Positions 35,494 to 47,811 of a stretch of 64,000 bases of DNA are shown piece after piece. The DNA is from Chrysoperla carnea (lineage: Eukaryota; Arthropoda; Insecta; Neuroptera; Chrysopidae): assembly GCF_905475395.1 (NCBI RefSeq), contig NC_058340.1, positions 68,302,181 through 68,366,180 of the forward strand, given 5' to 3'. The notes beneath the pieces were generated by a model. It saw nothing but the letters and a program-made list of their open reading frames with translations. It made no database searches and was not told the DNA's origin. The stretch's first letter is position 1, and each line of letters opens with the position of its first letter. The translations under genes and the position numbers were made by a program.

Positions 35494-36016
35494 TAAGTAT
35501 ACGGAACTGAATAAATCACTCTTGTTTTGGCGAAAGTGTACTAATCTCTATATAACTAGATAGAGGATCTGTATAAAATAAAATAAATAAGTGTTTAATA
35601 TTGAAGCATTCCCAGCGTTCCAGAATAAGTAGCTGAGAACTAAATGAAACCATTGTACGAACACTTGCACTGTTTCATTTTTTTTACTTATATTCACTCA
35701 TTTGGAGGAATATCCCGTCTCAAAAACCTAACCCGTCTAATGAATGGCTGGCTTGTAGATTGATAGTTCGGTGATAAAGACTTTTATTTCCTCTACACTT
35801 GGTTAAAATATCCGACATTTTCAAGATAATCAGTTTATAGTTGTTGGCAAATAAAACCAAAAATTTTTGTCTAGCGAATACCAAATAAACCCATATCCAC
35901 GATGTCATATAAAAATTTTGAATTTAATGTGGGGATAAAAACCATTACTGGAAAATAGGAGTGCTGGAAAGGGGTAAAATTAAAATTTTTGACTAACCAA
36001 GTAGATGGTTCATTTG
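35494..36016. other. Intergenic, no gene recognised
   Basis: Unique-looking AT-rich DNA beyond the right palindrome arm. The last 8 bp (36009-36016, TTCATTTG) are the left target-site duplication of the hAT element that follows. Confidence 0.45.
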
Positions 36017-36655
36017 CAGTGGTGGCCCCCGCTTGGACAGGGGCCCCAAAAAATGGAAAATTTTGAAAACACAATCGAAAATTTGAAAAAAAAAAAACAC
36101 ATGAAAAAAAAAAAACACATAAAAAAAAGAAAAAATCCATGTCAACAATATCGATCATTCATTGTCCCCAAACGATTTGAAATTAGTTTAAATCTGTATT
36201 TCCCGCGTATAGTTGGCGCTTCGGTCGCTCGTATTTGTGTCTTCGTCTGAACAGCGTTTCCAAATGTTGAATGCCTCATCAGGCTATTCCTTACAATACC
36301 GATAGCTAATAGTACAGGGGAGAGATCGTTCAGCGCATTAAAACGCGTCAAAAATTATTTACGCTCATCGATGTGTCAAGAAAAAGTTAGTGATTTAGTC
36401 TTACTGTTTATCGAAAAAGACAAGCTTGAAAAACTTGACTTTGATGATGTCATTCATCAATTTGCGACTGAGAAAAGTAGAAAAAAGTTGTAATTTAGAT
36501 AATAAATTATAAGTTAACTGTAAAATATATTGATTATGCAAAATTAACTAGTTATTCATTATTTTGAAATATCGGGGGGGGGGGAGGTATTTTACAATGA
36601 GGGCCCCAAAAACCTGAGGTTGCTTGGGGCCCCATCAGAGGTAAATCCGGCACTG
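36017..36655 (+). mobile_element. Truncated hAT transposon with perfect 8-bp target duplication
   Basis: The element starts with CAGTGGTGGCCCCCGCTTGG and ends with the complement of CAGTGCCGGATTTACCTCTG. Both terminal regions carry GGGGCCCCAA. It is flanked on both sides by TTCATTTG (36009-36016 and 36656-36663), an exact 8-bp duplication typical of hAT elements. At 639 bp it is too short to be autonomous. It keeps the end of a transposase reading frame (36251-36493), a short A-rich tract with two ACACAT phrases (about 36090-36130) and an 11-G run near 36574. Confidence 0.93.
36251..36493 (+). pseudogene. hAT transposase C-terminal dimerisation-domain fragment
   Basis: An 80-residue open frame ends with TAA at 36491. 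It contains FPNVECLIRLFLTIPIANST, GERSFSALKRVKNYLRSSM and EKLDFDDVIHQFA, a clear hAT C-terminal dimerisation domain of the kind seen in insect hAT transposases with the ERSFSALKRVKN..RSSM signature. An in-frame TGA lies just upstream at 36248-36250, and the N-terminal zinc finger and catalytic core are missing, so it cannot encode a working transposase. Confidence 0.9.
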
Positions 36656-36663
36656 TTCATTTG

Positions 36664-39245
36664 GTACTCGATAATACCTATAGTTTGGAGGTCAAACACT
36701 AAAATTATATTAATTTTTTTGATAGTCAAGTTTTGATGTAACAATTTAAAAAGAAAAAAAAAACTAAAACTATTCATGTCTGTGATTTTACTTAAAGTTT
36801 ATGGATTTAACCTCCTCTATTATTTATACAGTAAATTTGTTACATAAGTCCCTCATGACCATGCTTGTTTGTAAGTCGCTCATGACCATGCTGTTTATGC
36901 GACTATTAAATAAATTAAAATAAAAAAATTAGTTATATTGCAAAACATTTTAGTACTATTACAATAATTCTGTTTTCATTTTAGTACTATTTATTAAATT
37001 ACCAAATTGTGATATATGGCATTTTTATAAAAGTACGTTTCACTGTTTTATTTACCATACTTACTGCATAAGACGAATATCATTTCCTAGACAAATTTAT
37101 AAAATGCATTCAACATTGAGATGTTAAATAATATCAATAAAAAACAATAATAAATTTTTATATGAAAAACTTTCTAATTATTCGGTATGGTACTCATCAT
37201 CTACGTTATTTATTTATTATGTAATCTACAAACAACAATATTGACAATTCAATTAATGGTATAAGATCTGCGAATTAAAACAGTTATTTAACGCTTAATC
37301 TGGGTTTGATTCACGTCGAAAACGAATTCCATTGCGTATACAAACGCATATTAGTTCGATAGCGATAAGCACATACGTAAAAATATTAGATAGATACCCA
37401 GGATTCGCATACGTTTTTAGATTGAAAATCGAAAATAGAAAATCGATGTAGGAAAATAGTATTTCGGAGCAATTCTGAACAAATCTTGAAAAATAATCAT
37501 CCAACCGCCAAAGGAGCTCGAATGACAAGCTTTTGAGATATTGATTGAAGAAATAGTCCCGGGATATATCCAATCAAGCAAGTTTTTATAACATATCGCA
37601 GAAACAACAAGTTTAAAAGGCAAAAGGATACGATTTTAGTATTCTCTAGGTCAAAATTACTTAAGAATATGCAAATTTCCACACCATTTTCCAACACATT
37701 CCATTCCAGTTACGAGCTAAGAAACTGTATTATTGTTAGGGACTGCAAATAGACAACATTATTGGTCTTTCGGAGGAGATAATTGCCTGAATTATCCCTT
37801 TCTGGATTTTCACTTGAACTGAGAACAAAAATGGACAGTACAATATAGAGCATGAAACTGCAATTTGAAAATAATTTAGGTATGTAATGAAATAAATCAT
37901 ATTTAAAGAATAACAAAATCTTTTATTTTTATAAATTAATATAATAAGAGATTGGCAGTAAAACAAATTTATTAGGTAACATAAACTCATCTTACAAAAG
38001 AAAATATTTTTAAAAAAAAATCTTACTTTTTATTAGAATGAATGAGAATAAAAGAATAGATGAAGTGAAAGTATTATTTAATAGAAAATGTTTATTAACA
38101 TGAATTAGTATGAACTAAATCTTACAAATAATTATATAAAATTTTTGCTATCTTTATAGATTTCTTTTAAGGTAGTAAGTATAGCAGTATGAAAACGGGA
38201 AAATTTAATCAAATCAGCAATCATTTTTTAATTGTTTTCTTACAATAGGGCTTTTCATTTACAAAATGATTATTTTTTGTTTCGGACTGCCAAAAAGCGC
38301 GGCTTGACCCGTGCCAAAAAGCGCTGCTTGAAAAAGATAAAATAGATTTAACTTTCTTAGGTTGAAAAGTTTTTTGACAACTGTTCGAAACAAAAGCAAA
38401 TCGATGAAAAGGTCAATTAATGATACAAAAAAAGACAGAATTAATTAAACAAACAGTAACTATTGAAGCAGCTGATTTGCGTCAATACGATCATGCGCAT
38501 TGAATAGCATGCTCTGGTATTGTGTTTCTCTGTCAGCTGTTTGAATATTGTATTGTTGTTTCCTTCTTCGTTGTGCCTATCTAACAAAATGTATGATCTA
38601 AGGGATAATCTGTATGGTCTGAAATAAATTTAGGTGTTTAATATTCCATTTACTCATTTGGAGGCGGTAGTTTATACTTCTTATTTTGCAGTTTATAGTT
38701 TGTTCTTTTGTTTGTAATAAACCCAAAAAATACTGGGCCGTTTAAAAAAATTATATTTTACCTTTAGAAAGCTACCTATATTATCAGCGAATAAAATGGG
38801 TCGTATTTTATTTTCAAAAAAACTTAGAATTTCGCACTAAAAATTTAAACTTTTGAAGTTGTGAACAAAATTGGGAATACGTAAGATCAAGGAAAGTGTT
38901 TGGGAAACTGCTAGTATGGAGATGTAATTTAAAAAAAAAAAACACACACATTATTTTTATAAAAAAATCATTGTTTTATTTTTTATTAAAAAAAAATTTA
39001 CTAAAAATTACTGGAAAAAAACAAATTTTGTCATTTATAAATAAAATAATATTATGTAAAATAATATAATATATTCGTACAATTCGGGTATTTCGAGGAA
39101 GCATTTTCTACAATACATTTATGTTTTTATAAGTCAGATTCAAAAAAAGGCAAGCTAAATGGCGATAGATATATATAATCTGAACTATTATTCCATTTTC
39201 AATGTTATTTTTAAATAACCGCCATTTTGGTGTTTTGTATTTGTA
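36664..39245. other. Intergenic, no gene recognised
   Basis: No gene is supported. Short direct repeats were noted: 'aagtc(c/g)ctcatgaccatgct' at about 36846 and 36872, and 'gccaaaaagcgc(g/t)gcttga' at about 38289 and 38313. Otherwise AT-rich sequence. Confidence 0.45.
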
Positions 39246-39253
39246 CTAGAATG

Positions 39254-39520
39254 CATATATGTAATATACTCCTATATGGGCAGTTGGTACGGGAAAGAAT
39301 GTCCAAACATTACGGTGCCGACAATATTTGTTTTCTCTCTCGTTCGAGACATTTTATCTATACTGCGCATGCTTGAGAATTCTCTAAAATATGTATTACA
39401 TGCGCAGAGCTGACAAATGCGATCGGAAGAGTGAGAGAACGATACACTATCTGTTTCACTTAGTCCGAACGCCTTCCACTTATAGGAACTGACCATATAT
39501 GTTTACGTATTACATATATG
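39254..39520. mobile_element. 267-bp MITE with 8-bp target duplication
   Basis: Terminal inverted repeats CATATATGTAATA (39254-39266) and TATTACATATATG (39508-39520) are perfect over 13 bp. They continue with ATATGG-CAGTT in both arms. The element is flanked by exact direct repeats CTAGAATG (39246-39253 and 39521-39528). Internally it has an ACTGCGCATG / CATGCGCAG inverted repeat (about 39362 and 39399). The 8-bp duplication fits hAT-type mobilisation, but the terminal sequence is not a standard hAT end. It has no coding capacity. Confidence 0.9.
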
Positions 39521-39528
39521 CTAGAATG

Positions 39529-42500
39529 TCATGTATTGTGGACTAGTGACATATGAATCATTTAGGTTAACAAAAATGACGAATATCCATTGATATAGGG
39601 TGCTCCATTTAATCTTAATTACCGAAACTTTTGATAAAATTCCGACACATTTCCACACTTAATTCTTGAATGGCATCAGTTTCTGGTCATCCTATGATTT
39701 GAGGGTCATTAGCGTAGATTTTGCCTTCAAATACCACCAAAGAAAAAAATCAACAGAAGTTAAATTACAAGGCCTAGGCGATCAATTAATGCTTTATGAG
39801 AGATTATTCGATTGCCAAATCGTTCAAATAAACTAAATGGCAGTCCATTCAAAAGTAAGATCGAAAATGGAACAATTTTATTATGTGGGCGTCAAAATTA
39901 TTAGGTCAGGACAGGTTCTGTAATCTTTTTCGAAAAATTCGATAATAAATTTATTTGTAGTTTTAGTATAAGATACCTATTTACAAAATTTAAAAACATC
40001 CCCCATGTGATATTTGTGAGCAGATGTTTCCATTTTCACGAAAAGATTTTAATGAGCTTCTAACTTAGAATTTCTTCATTATTTGCTTAAGTTGGAGCTA
40101 GCAAAAACTTTGGCAGTTTAAGGTAGATTTTGCGACCAATGAAAAAAGAATCGTAATCATATGGCTACCATTTTCTAGGAATTTTAAGCACTTTCTAATG
40201 TTTTTCAGAGATTTAAAAAAATGTGAATCTTTCTTTTTAAATTAAGAGCTGTCTTTTTAAATTTCATGAGCTGTCTGCTTTTATTTTTACTGTAGCGGTA
40301 TTTGTAAATAAGTATCTAATTTGGATTGGAATTTTTCGAAACAGACTACATATTTATAGATTTTTCAGGCGAAGATTTTTTATGATTCAGCGAATTAATT
40401 ATTTTCCATGTTCAAAATCTCCAAAACAAAAAAAAAAATATTTATATTCGATTACAAAATTAAAAAAATTTATAAACCCACTTGAATTTTAATATGAGAG
40501 CCACAACCGAACATGGGAAACTCCGCTCGATAACACATAACCTCAATTTACATTTAATTTTATACTTGCTCTGATGCCAAAAGGGATTTGAAAGAGTAAA
40601 AAAGATCGTTTTCAGTGATTATTTATATTTTCCCCGACTATATTCAATCAAATTCTACTTTTAATGTTTTAAGAGATCTTTTAGTTGATAGTCTAATGAT
40701 TTCTATTGATTTGAACTAGCAGGAAAACCTTCTTAGGCACAGCAAAATGTATTAATAAAAAATAAGGCTTCAGTGTTATCAAAAAAGACTCGAAAATGCT
40801 CAGCTGATGAATTTGTTTCAAAAAATTAAAAATAAATTACCTGAATTTACTAGTTACTAAGGCACGAGGTATATTTTTTAAGTACAAAAATTATTCGGGA
40901 AGTTTATAATATATTATGCAATAAATTAGAATTTTTTTGTTCGAAAAATATAAGCGAAAACTATTTGTGACCATATTTATCTTACAAAACTACTGTTATA
41001 AATAATTAGAAACATAGTCGTTATTTTTGTTATCAGTTCTGGTTTTTGTTTTTAGCTTGTTAAAAAAAAATAATAGAATTCGATTGAATATATTTACATT
41101 TGATAGATCTAGGACCAAGCGCAGTATTTGACAGTCATTTCAGAATTATTTTTTACTTTCCATAAGAGCTCTTGTAATGGGTGCGAAAAGTCAAATCGAA
41201 ATTTTCAACATATCTTTACGTTTCACAGTCAGGGCAATTTTTCGTCTTGTTCATTAATTGGTTGATAGTGTATACTGAAAAATGCTTCCACATGAAGATT
41301 TTGTTTTAAAAAGTTGCTAGACACGATTTTGACAAATTTTTAGCCATCCTGAAATTAATGTCAAGTGCTACACCTAGATCTAGACCTAAGAGAAATTTCG
41401 AAGTGTTTTAGTACGAATTTTGTTTAATGTGCAAATTTTGTCTTTTTTTAATTACTTTGTACAAAACTACTTCAGGCACTTTTAATTTAGTTTAAAAAAA
41501 AATTGAGACAATTCGGAAAAGTCTCTTTAGAATCAAAATTCTATCACAAACAGATTCAATATTTAAAAAAAAAACACTGGGATTTTTCTTTTTCGTTTTT
41601 TCCTATACAAAATAAAACATCGATTCGAATTATATTCGAATTTTGTTCTTTTTAAATGGACGGATTCATCCGTTGTTTGTTTTTTTTTTTTACAATTAAT
41701 TGTACAATATTAATTGCGATTAAAATGTACAATTAATTTTTATATAAAATAAATTCGTTCTTATAAATTAATATGTACAAAAAATTAATATAAATATGGC
41801 TATATTAGATTCTATCAGAATATAATTAGCTCGAATTTTTCGGAATAGTGAATTTTAAAGATGGAGGTTTTAATTTTCCACGGCACTATTTGAATTATTA
41901 AAATTATGTGATATAAAGCTTGTTGGAAATTCTGTTTTGGAGCGTATTTTGCCATTCTTAATTTTAATTTTATCGACAAAGGATCGAAGGTTCTTCAGTA
42001 AGTTTCGAAATACAGCGAGTGTGAACTCTTGTATTCCAATATGCAGTGGGAGAGTTGTTCAGAAAGTTTTGTGATATTCTCTTAGTCAGAGGTAACGAAC
42101 TTTTATGTTTTAACGAGCCATTTTTTCTATAAAGAAATGTTTAACGAGGCCATAGGCGGGTCGTCAAATAATTATCACTTCAATCTCTCCCTTGAAACGG
42201 TTTACTATGCCGAGCAATGACATTTGCAGTCGAGTAACTTGTGTCAACGAAATTGATCATTATACTAGGCGTAAACAAACTATTTCAGTTTCTGAAATGT
42301 TATCTGAATAACGATACAAGGAGCAAACAATGTTGGATCGACTTTAGGCGATATTCAATGAAACCTTCGCCTAGTACAAAATAGAATTCGATGTTTGTGT
42401 CTTGATAACTGGCTTTACGAATTGATTGATCAGCATTCCCAAAAATTAAAAATAATAGCATTCTGATAGAAAACTATATAAAAACTTTAATCGTTTCATA

Positions 42501-43688
42501 AAGTTTCATGATCGTAAAGGAGGAGCCTTCTTTGAAGGCGGAAATTCAATTAAATCTTTACGATCATGAAAATATTTATTCGATCTATAAATCTAAATGT
42601 CACTTTACAATAAAAAAAACTGCCAAAAAGTATTTCCATTCTTTCAAGGGATAAGTTGAACAATTTTTGAAAAAATAATACCTTATCGCCCATAAAGGAA
42701 CACAATTTGAATCATTTTTTTGTTTCTAAATTTACGGGATTAATCACAATTTCGTTATACACAGCATTTAATCTCCAAATATATTGAATAGGGGTAGTCC
42801 AAAAAACGGAGGATATTGAATTTTCCCCCAACTAAATTAGTGACTTGAACTTTTGTAACGAAATACAGGGCCGTCTTAAGCATATTAAGTGCCGTTTTTT
42901 TCTTCGTAAATCAACGTGGCGTCATTCCCCTATTGTAAATGTAGCTTTCTGAGGTCAAGATCTTCGGGTCTAAGCCCAAATTCACCTTTGGTACTACTTC
43001 TTCCAATATATTAAAAGATTACATCCTGTAATTCTTAAATAATCTTACAAACTATTCGTATAAGTGGATGTCAGTCTATTTAAATTAGTAAATTTTCAAA
43101 ATATTTTTTTATGGCAAGAAAAATATATAAAATTCTATGGGGGGGGGGGGATACACTTATAAAAAATATTGTCATATATTGTTACGAATTTTCTAGAATT
43201 CGTAAACTACTATTTTTACATTTTATTAGTGTTTTTTTGTTAAAGAAAATTGGTTGTTATTTACTTATAGTAGAATTCGAGGAAAATTACCCCCTCCTTG
43301 GATGATTCAACAATAGACTATTTTTTCAATCGATCTTTCGTGTATGATTTACCATGAATACTTAAGCTAAAAGTTTATTCCCGGTAATTCCTTGTTTATG
43401 GATGCCCATAAAATACATACTTAAATAGGACGATGAGGAATACAGCCTAACATGACACTGGGCGTTTTTCCTAGTAAATGTGACCTTATATTGCAATAAG
43501 TTGGCGAACTGCACTGTGAGGAAAGGTCTAAAAATGGTTGACCCTAGTGTGACGTATTTTATAGACAATCCGTAAACGTAAATCACCTAGAATCAAAAAC
43601 TTTCTACCTAAAGTAAATACAACCTTTAAAACGATCTACATTCATCCAATTTTCTCACAATCAATTATCACAATCACAAAAGTTCCAT
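39529..43688. other. Intergenic, no gene recognised
   Basis: About 4.2 kb of AT-rich DNA downstream of ihog with no supported gene. It contains a perfect 16-bp inverted repeat at 42504-42571 (listed separately) and a run of about 11 G near 43140. 42880-43000 is GC-richer, but its frames are interrupted. Confidence 0.45.
42504..42571. repeat. Perfect 16-bp inverted repeat
   Basis: TTTCATGATCGTAAAG (42504-42519) is repeated as its exact complement CTTTACGATCATGAAA (42556-42571) around a 36-bp loop. The loop contains a smaller hairpin (CCTTCTTTGAAGG). It could fold as an RNA or DNA hairpin, or be the relic of a small fold-back element. Confidence 0.75.
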
Positions 43689-43694
43689 TTTATT
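43689..43694 (-). terminator. Polyadenylation signal of ihog
   Basis: AATAAA on the minus strand (TTTATT on plus) lies about 45 nt downstream of the ihog stop codon, a suitable distance for 3' end formation. Confidence 0.6.
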
Positions 43695-43738
43695 GTTCGT
43701 AAAATAAATATTAAATTAAAAAAAAAGTTTTTCGTCTT

Positions 43739-46700
43739 TCACACATAATTTTCACCAGCTCTCGGGGTTGATGAATTCACTACACTAATCGGTGATTTAA
43801 TTTCATTATTCTTCCCCTTTTTATTCTTCTTACCACTGACATTATTCAAATAATTGGCCGTTGAATGATGGTAATGTGGATCCCCTGGTACAGTTGACGA
43901 TGATCCCGATGGTGTACCCACTGTTGATTCATTGGTGGATGTTATATCGTTACAGTTGTTGTTCTGGGATATGAACGAGGACATCTCCATGACATTTTGA
44001 TTCTATGGAACCACACGGCATCATCATCAGGTAATTACTATAGGTAGATATGTTATTCAGGAGTTAGAAAATAAAATACATTGCTTGTTATGTGTGTTAA
44101 AAGCAGATGTTACCAACCAAACAAACAAAAACAACTTTTTAAACCCTCACATAGAAAAAAACCAACACAAACTTCACAAATTTACTTCCTCGAATACTAG
44201 GTTAGACTAGCTTAGAGTGGTTGTACTGGGATGGATCATACTTAGACCAAAAGGTCCGTTGTGATACCGAACAAGGATTTGCCCATTCCCGCCCACTACT
44301 CCATGAACCATTTAGAGCTGTTTAAGAACAGCAGGAGTGCTTTGGCGTCAACAGGCTTAAGGCCGGATAGATCGTCAAAGAAACGCGGGCTCAAGTGAGT
44401 CCATCTCTTCATGGCAAGAGCTGGACAGTGCTGCAATAATCGTGATACACTGTCAGGCCCAGGTGTTCGTGGTGCCTGCCCAGTGTCCTGTAATAGCCGC
44501 AATAAATTTGTTTATAGAGGCACTTTAAAGCGATATAAGATCTTCGGAAAGCCTACGATTGTACTTAGATCATATTTGTGTGTTCTTCCTTCCATCTAAG
44601 ATTGACCTTTTTAAGATACCCTCAATCTTGAGCAGCTTGTCGTACTACCTTCTAGCATGCTCGTCGTACTACCTTTGAGGTTTTGTAAACCAAGCTAAAG
44701 GAATTTAGGGCTAGATGCCCGACTGTTTTGGTAATTCACGGCGTATCAGGGCCTATTGGCTAGTTCAACAATGTTGTAAAATTTCGAATATATTGTAAAC
44801 AAAGTAGAAAGATGACACTCCCGTTTTGGATAAAATCAATTTCTAAGGCAAATTTGACTCGAAAGTTACGAAGTTTCGAAATTTTACTGGGAAATATTTC
44901 GTTAATTTTAGACTATATTCGAGAAAGCAAGTTTTGAGAAACACAATTATACCACAAGACAATTTTTTTTTTTTAAATAAGAAAATACTTAGTTGAAAAT
45001 ATAAGACGTACAATTTGAAAAGCAAAGCTGGCACAGACAGTGAGATAGAGATAGGATGATCAGAGGAGGACCCTTCTCACCTTGTCCTCATCTGCTGTTG
45101 CATTCGCCAATGGATTTGGTGTGATTGTTAATTTCGGACCAGGTGGTGGACAACCATTATGCATTGCACGCCGTGATTTTGAATAATCTTTTGATTCAGC
45201 TTGAATATGATGACTTCCATCGTTTGAATTACGCTTATCTTCAATATCCCCTGGAAAAAATAAACTTTAAAATAAGATACATACAAGAAAAATTGAACTC
45301 TCATAGCCTCAATTATAGCAAATTTATACTTTCGTAAGAACATTTCAGGGGAATTATAGAACTTGGTTTCCTTTTTGTAGGAAAACTAGGTTTTACTTAC
45401 CTTGACCAGTAATATTTTGAGCTTTTTTCTGTCGATACCGCTTACAAACAACAAGCGCTAATATTGCTCCGGTTAAAAGTGCAATTCCACCCACAGCTGC
45501 TCCAATAATGACATATAATTGTAATTTACTTGACTTGCTACCTATCGTGGCACCTGTTGTAGTTTCGTCTCGCGTTAACGATGTTTCCGTAACAGGAATT
45601 ACGGTTTGTTGCGTTAATATCACACTAAAATCACTGCCAGCTCCTGCATTGAAACTTTGTAATTTAAATTCGTAAATTTTACCAGGTACTAAATGACTGA
45701 TAATACACGATCGAGCTGATGCATTATCAACGGTTTCTTTGATATAATCGTTTGCAATCGTTAAATCACGATAATTGATGTAGAAGCCTTCTATCGATAC
45801 ATTGCCTTCATTGTGGAGCTAAAAATGATAAAAATATATTAGCGAAAATTTCCACAAAAATTTGTTTCAAGTGACTTACATCCCAATAAATTCGAATTGC
45901 AGTTTCATTAATAGCTTCAGTTCGGGTTAATACTGGCGTTGGTAACGGGTTTCGACCAGTAAACGAGGAACGTTGTAAATGAAATTTCGCTGAATTTGGA
46001 CCTAATTTATTATCGTCATTTGTGTAAACAGCAGCAATTCGAAATTTATAAATTGAATCCGTATACAAATTATCCACTTCGTATGTGTTTACATTTGGAC
46101 CAATATCTGCATTTACCGTATCCCATTTGGAGGATTTTTCTTGTAATTGTGCCATACGCTCAGGATCATTAGAACTCACTTCCCGATATTGAATTTTAAA
46201 TAATCGTATCCCTAATCCATCATTTTGTGGCACATTCCATCGAACCATCACCGATGTATCGGATAATCGTGTAATATTTGGCTTGGATGGTGGAATCATT
46301 TTCATATTTTTCTCTTTTCGTCGATTTTTATTCTTACCTCGATGAATTTTACCGTTTGAATGATTTTTTCGACTATTTGCTGGTGGTCCAGGTGTTTGAC
46401 TCCGCGTATCTGACTCTAGATAAGCATCTCCACCAGTTTTTGGTTTCGGGTACACCGTTAAGAGGGATATACTAAATGCATTACCAGCAATATTCGAGGC
46501 GAAACATTGGATCGTACCAGCATGGCGTTTTTCTACCGGGTTTATGTAAATTTTATTACCAATTGCTTCGATATTGCTATCGTTTAGAACGCTACGACCA
46601 TTATTTACCCACTGAATCGTAGGTTCGGGGATTCCTTTTACTGTGCATTCTAATTCGAGACTATCACCTTCGGTTGAATTCTCAGAATTTGGTCCAGATA

Positions 46701-47811
46701 TAATGACCGGCATTTCATGGACCATTAAGGTAGCGTGGTGCGTCAAGGATGGCATAACACCGTTATCAACTTCACAAGCATACGTTGCTTGATCCTGCCT
46801 AGTTATGTGAGCTAATTTCAGACCAACTGGCGTTACTTCAATACGATTTCGTGGTATTGGAACACCATCAGATCTTCGCCATCGAATTGTCGGTGGTGGC
46901 GTCCCTATTGCCGAACATTCTAAAGTCACATTCTCACCTAGAATATATCAAAATAATTAGAATCTCATAAACAAAGAAATTATTCAATTTCACTTACCCA
47001 AAAGTACCGTATAATTTTTGGGAGGCATTCGTAAAAATTTGGGCGCTTCTTTTAGCTTATGTGGTCCAACATTTAAGTAAATTTTGTAAGGTGCATCCGT
47101 TGTTATTCCAGTAATCCAATTTTCTGCTTGACAAAAATATTCACCAGAGTTTTTTGACGTCACATTCTGTATAACAAGCGCTCCTGAAGGAGTTTGTATA
47201 TCTTTTAATTCGTAACCATCACTTCGAAAATATTGTATGGAAGCTGGAGGATTACTTGGTGGCGGAGGGCAATAAAGCGTAATTGTATTGCCCGCCGTTA
47301 CGTTTATTGTTTGATTTGGAATTTTTGGGAATTTCCCCAATTCGGCAATTGTTAACATGGCTGGTGTTGATGCAATCGCTTGGGCTCCATACCAAGCTAC
47401 ACATTGATAACCGCCCATTTTCGATTTGTTATCAACCTAAAATAAAAAAAAAAAATTGAATACCTCTTTCTCCGAGAACTTTCTCTTTGAAATACTAACC
47501 TTAAACCGCAACGACGTGCTATTTCCACGATTTTCATATCGTTTATGATCGATAACATATGCCACAGACAATGTATGCGGCCATTTTGGTAAATGTAACC
47601 ACTCAAATCGATCGGGTTTTAAACTCATCGTACAATCAAAAGTAACCCGATCTTCCATTGGTACGGCAATGGGTTCGGGATTACTAACGACTTGTAACGA
47701 GACATCTGCGATTACAAAATAATTACATAATATTAGAATTTCAATTATTAAAAATCGCATCCAATTCGATGTTGTAGATTGATAATGGTGCATGGATTCA
47801 TCGGTTCCCAT
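43739..47811 (-). CDS. ihog: Interference hedgehog / brother of ihog (Hedgehog co-receptor)
   Basis: Six exons on the minus strand: 47811-47500, 47436-46998, 46937-45880, 45818-45401, 45250-45081 and 44002-43739. All are in phase with GT-AG borders, giving 886 residues from ATG to TGA. In order: a signal peptide (hydrophobic FLIIEILILCNYFVIA, residues about 20-35), four Ig domains with paired Cys (FDC...YQC; LYC...YFC; LEC...YAC; LEC...IQC), a basic linker (HRGKNKNRRKEKN), two fibronectin III domains (PPSKPNITRLSDTSVMVRW; LPTPVLTRTEAINETAIRIY), one transmembrane helix at about 705-728 (IIGAAVGGIALLTGAILALV) and a cytoplasmic tail with conserved PNPLA and VMEMSSFISQNNNCN. This is the Ihog/Boi architecture (CDO/BOC in vertebrates). 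These proteins bind Hedgehog through FN3-1 and heparan sulfate, and act with Patched at the cell surface. A single ihog/boi gene is assumed; Ihog versus Boi orthology is not resolved. Confidence 0.95.
44198..44506 (-). mobile_element. LINE 3'-end fragment in last ihog intron
   Basis: A second copy of the LINE at 4750-5080, lying in the ihog intron between 44003 and 45080 on the same strand as the gene. It shares 'attgcggcta', CPALAMKRWTHLSPRFFDDL, ALLLFLNSSKWFME and the 3' UTR phrase 'tatcacaacggacc'. About 50 bp covering the zinc-knuckle block are deleted relative to the other copy. It retains 28 bp of 3' UTR ('gcgggaatgggcaaatcctt') that the other copy lost. Its tail 'agcta-gtctaacctag' is more decayed. 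Confidence 0.87.

Noticed and set aside
36005-36250. Long frames on both strands in the left part of the hAT element
   Set aside because: These are low-complexity A-rich or T-rich frames inside the transposon. Only the downstream piece at 36251-36493 matches transposase.
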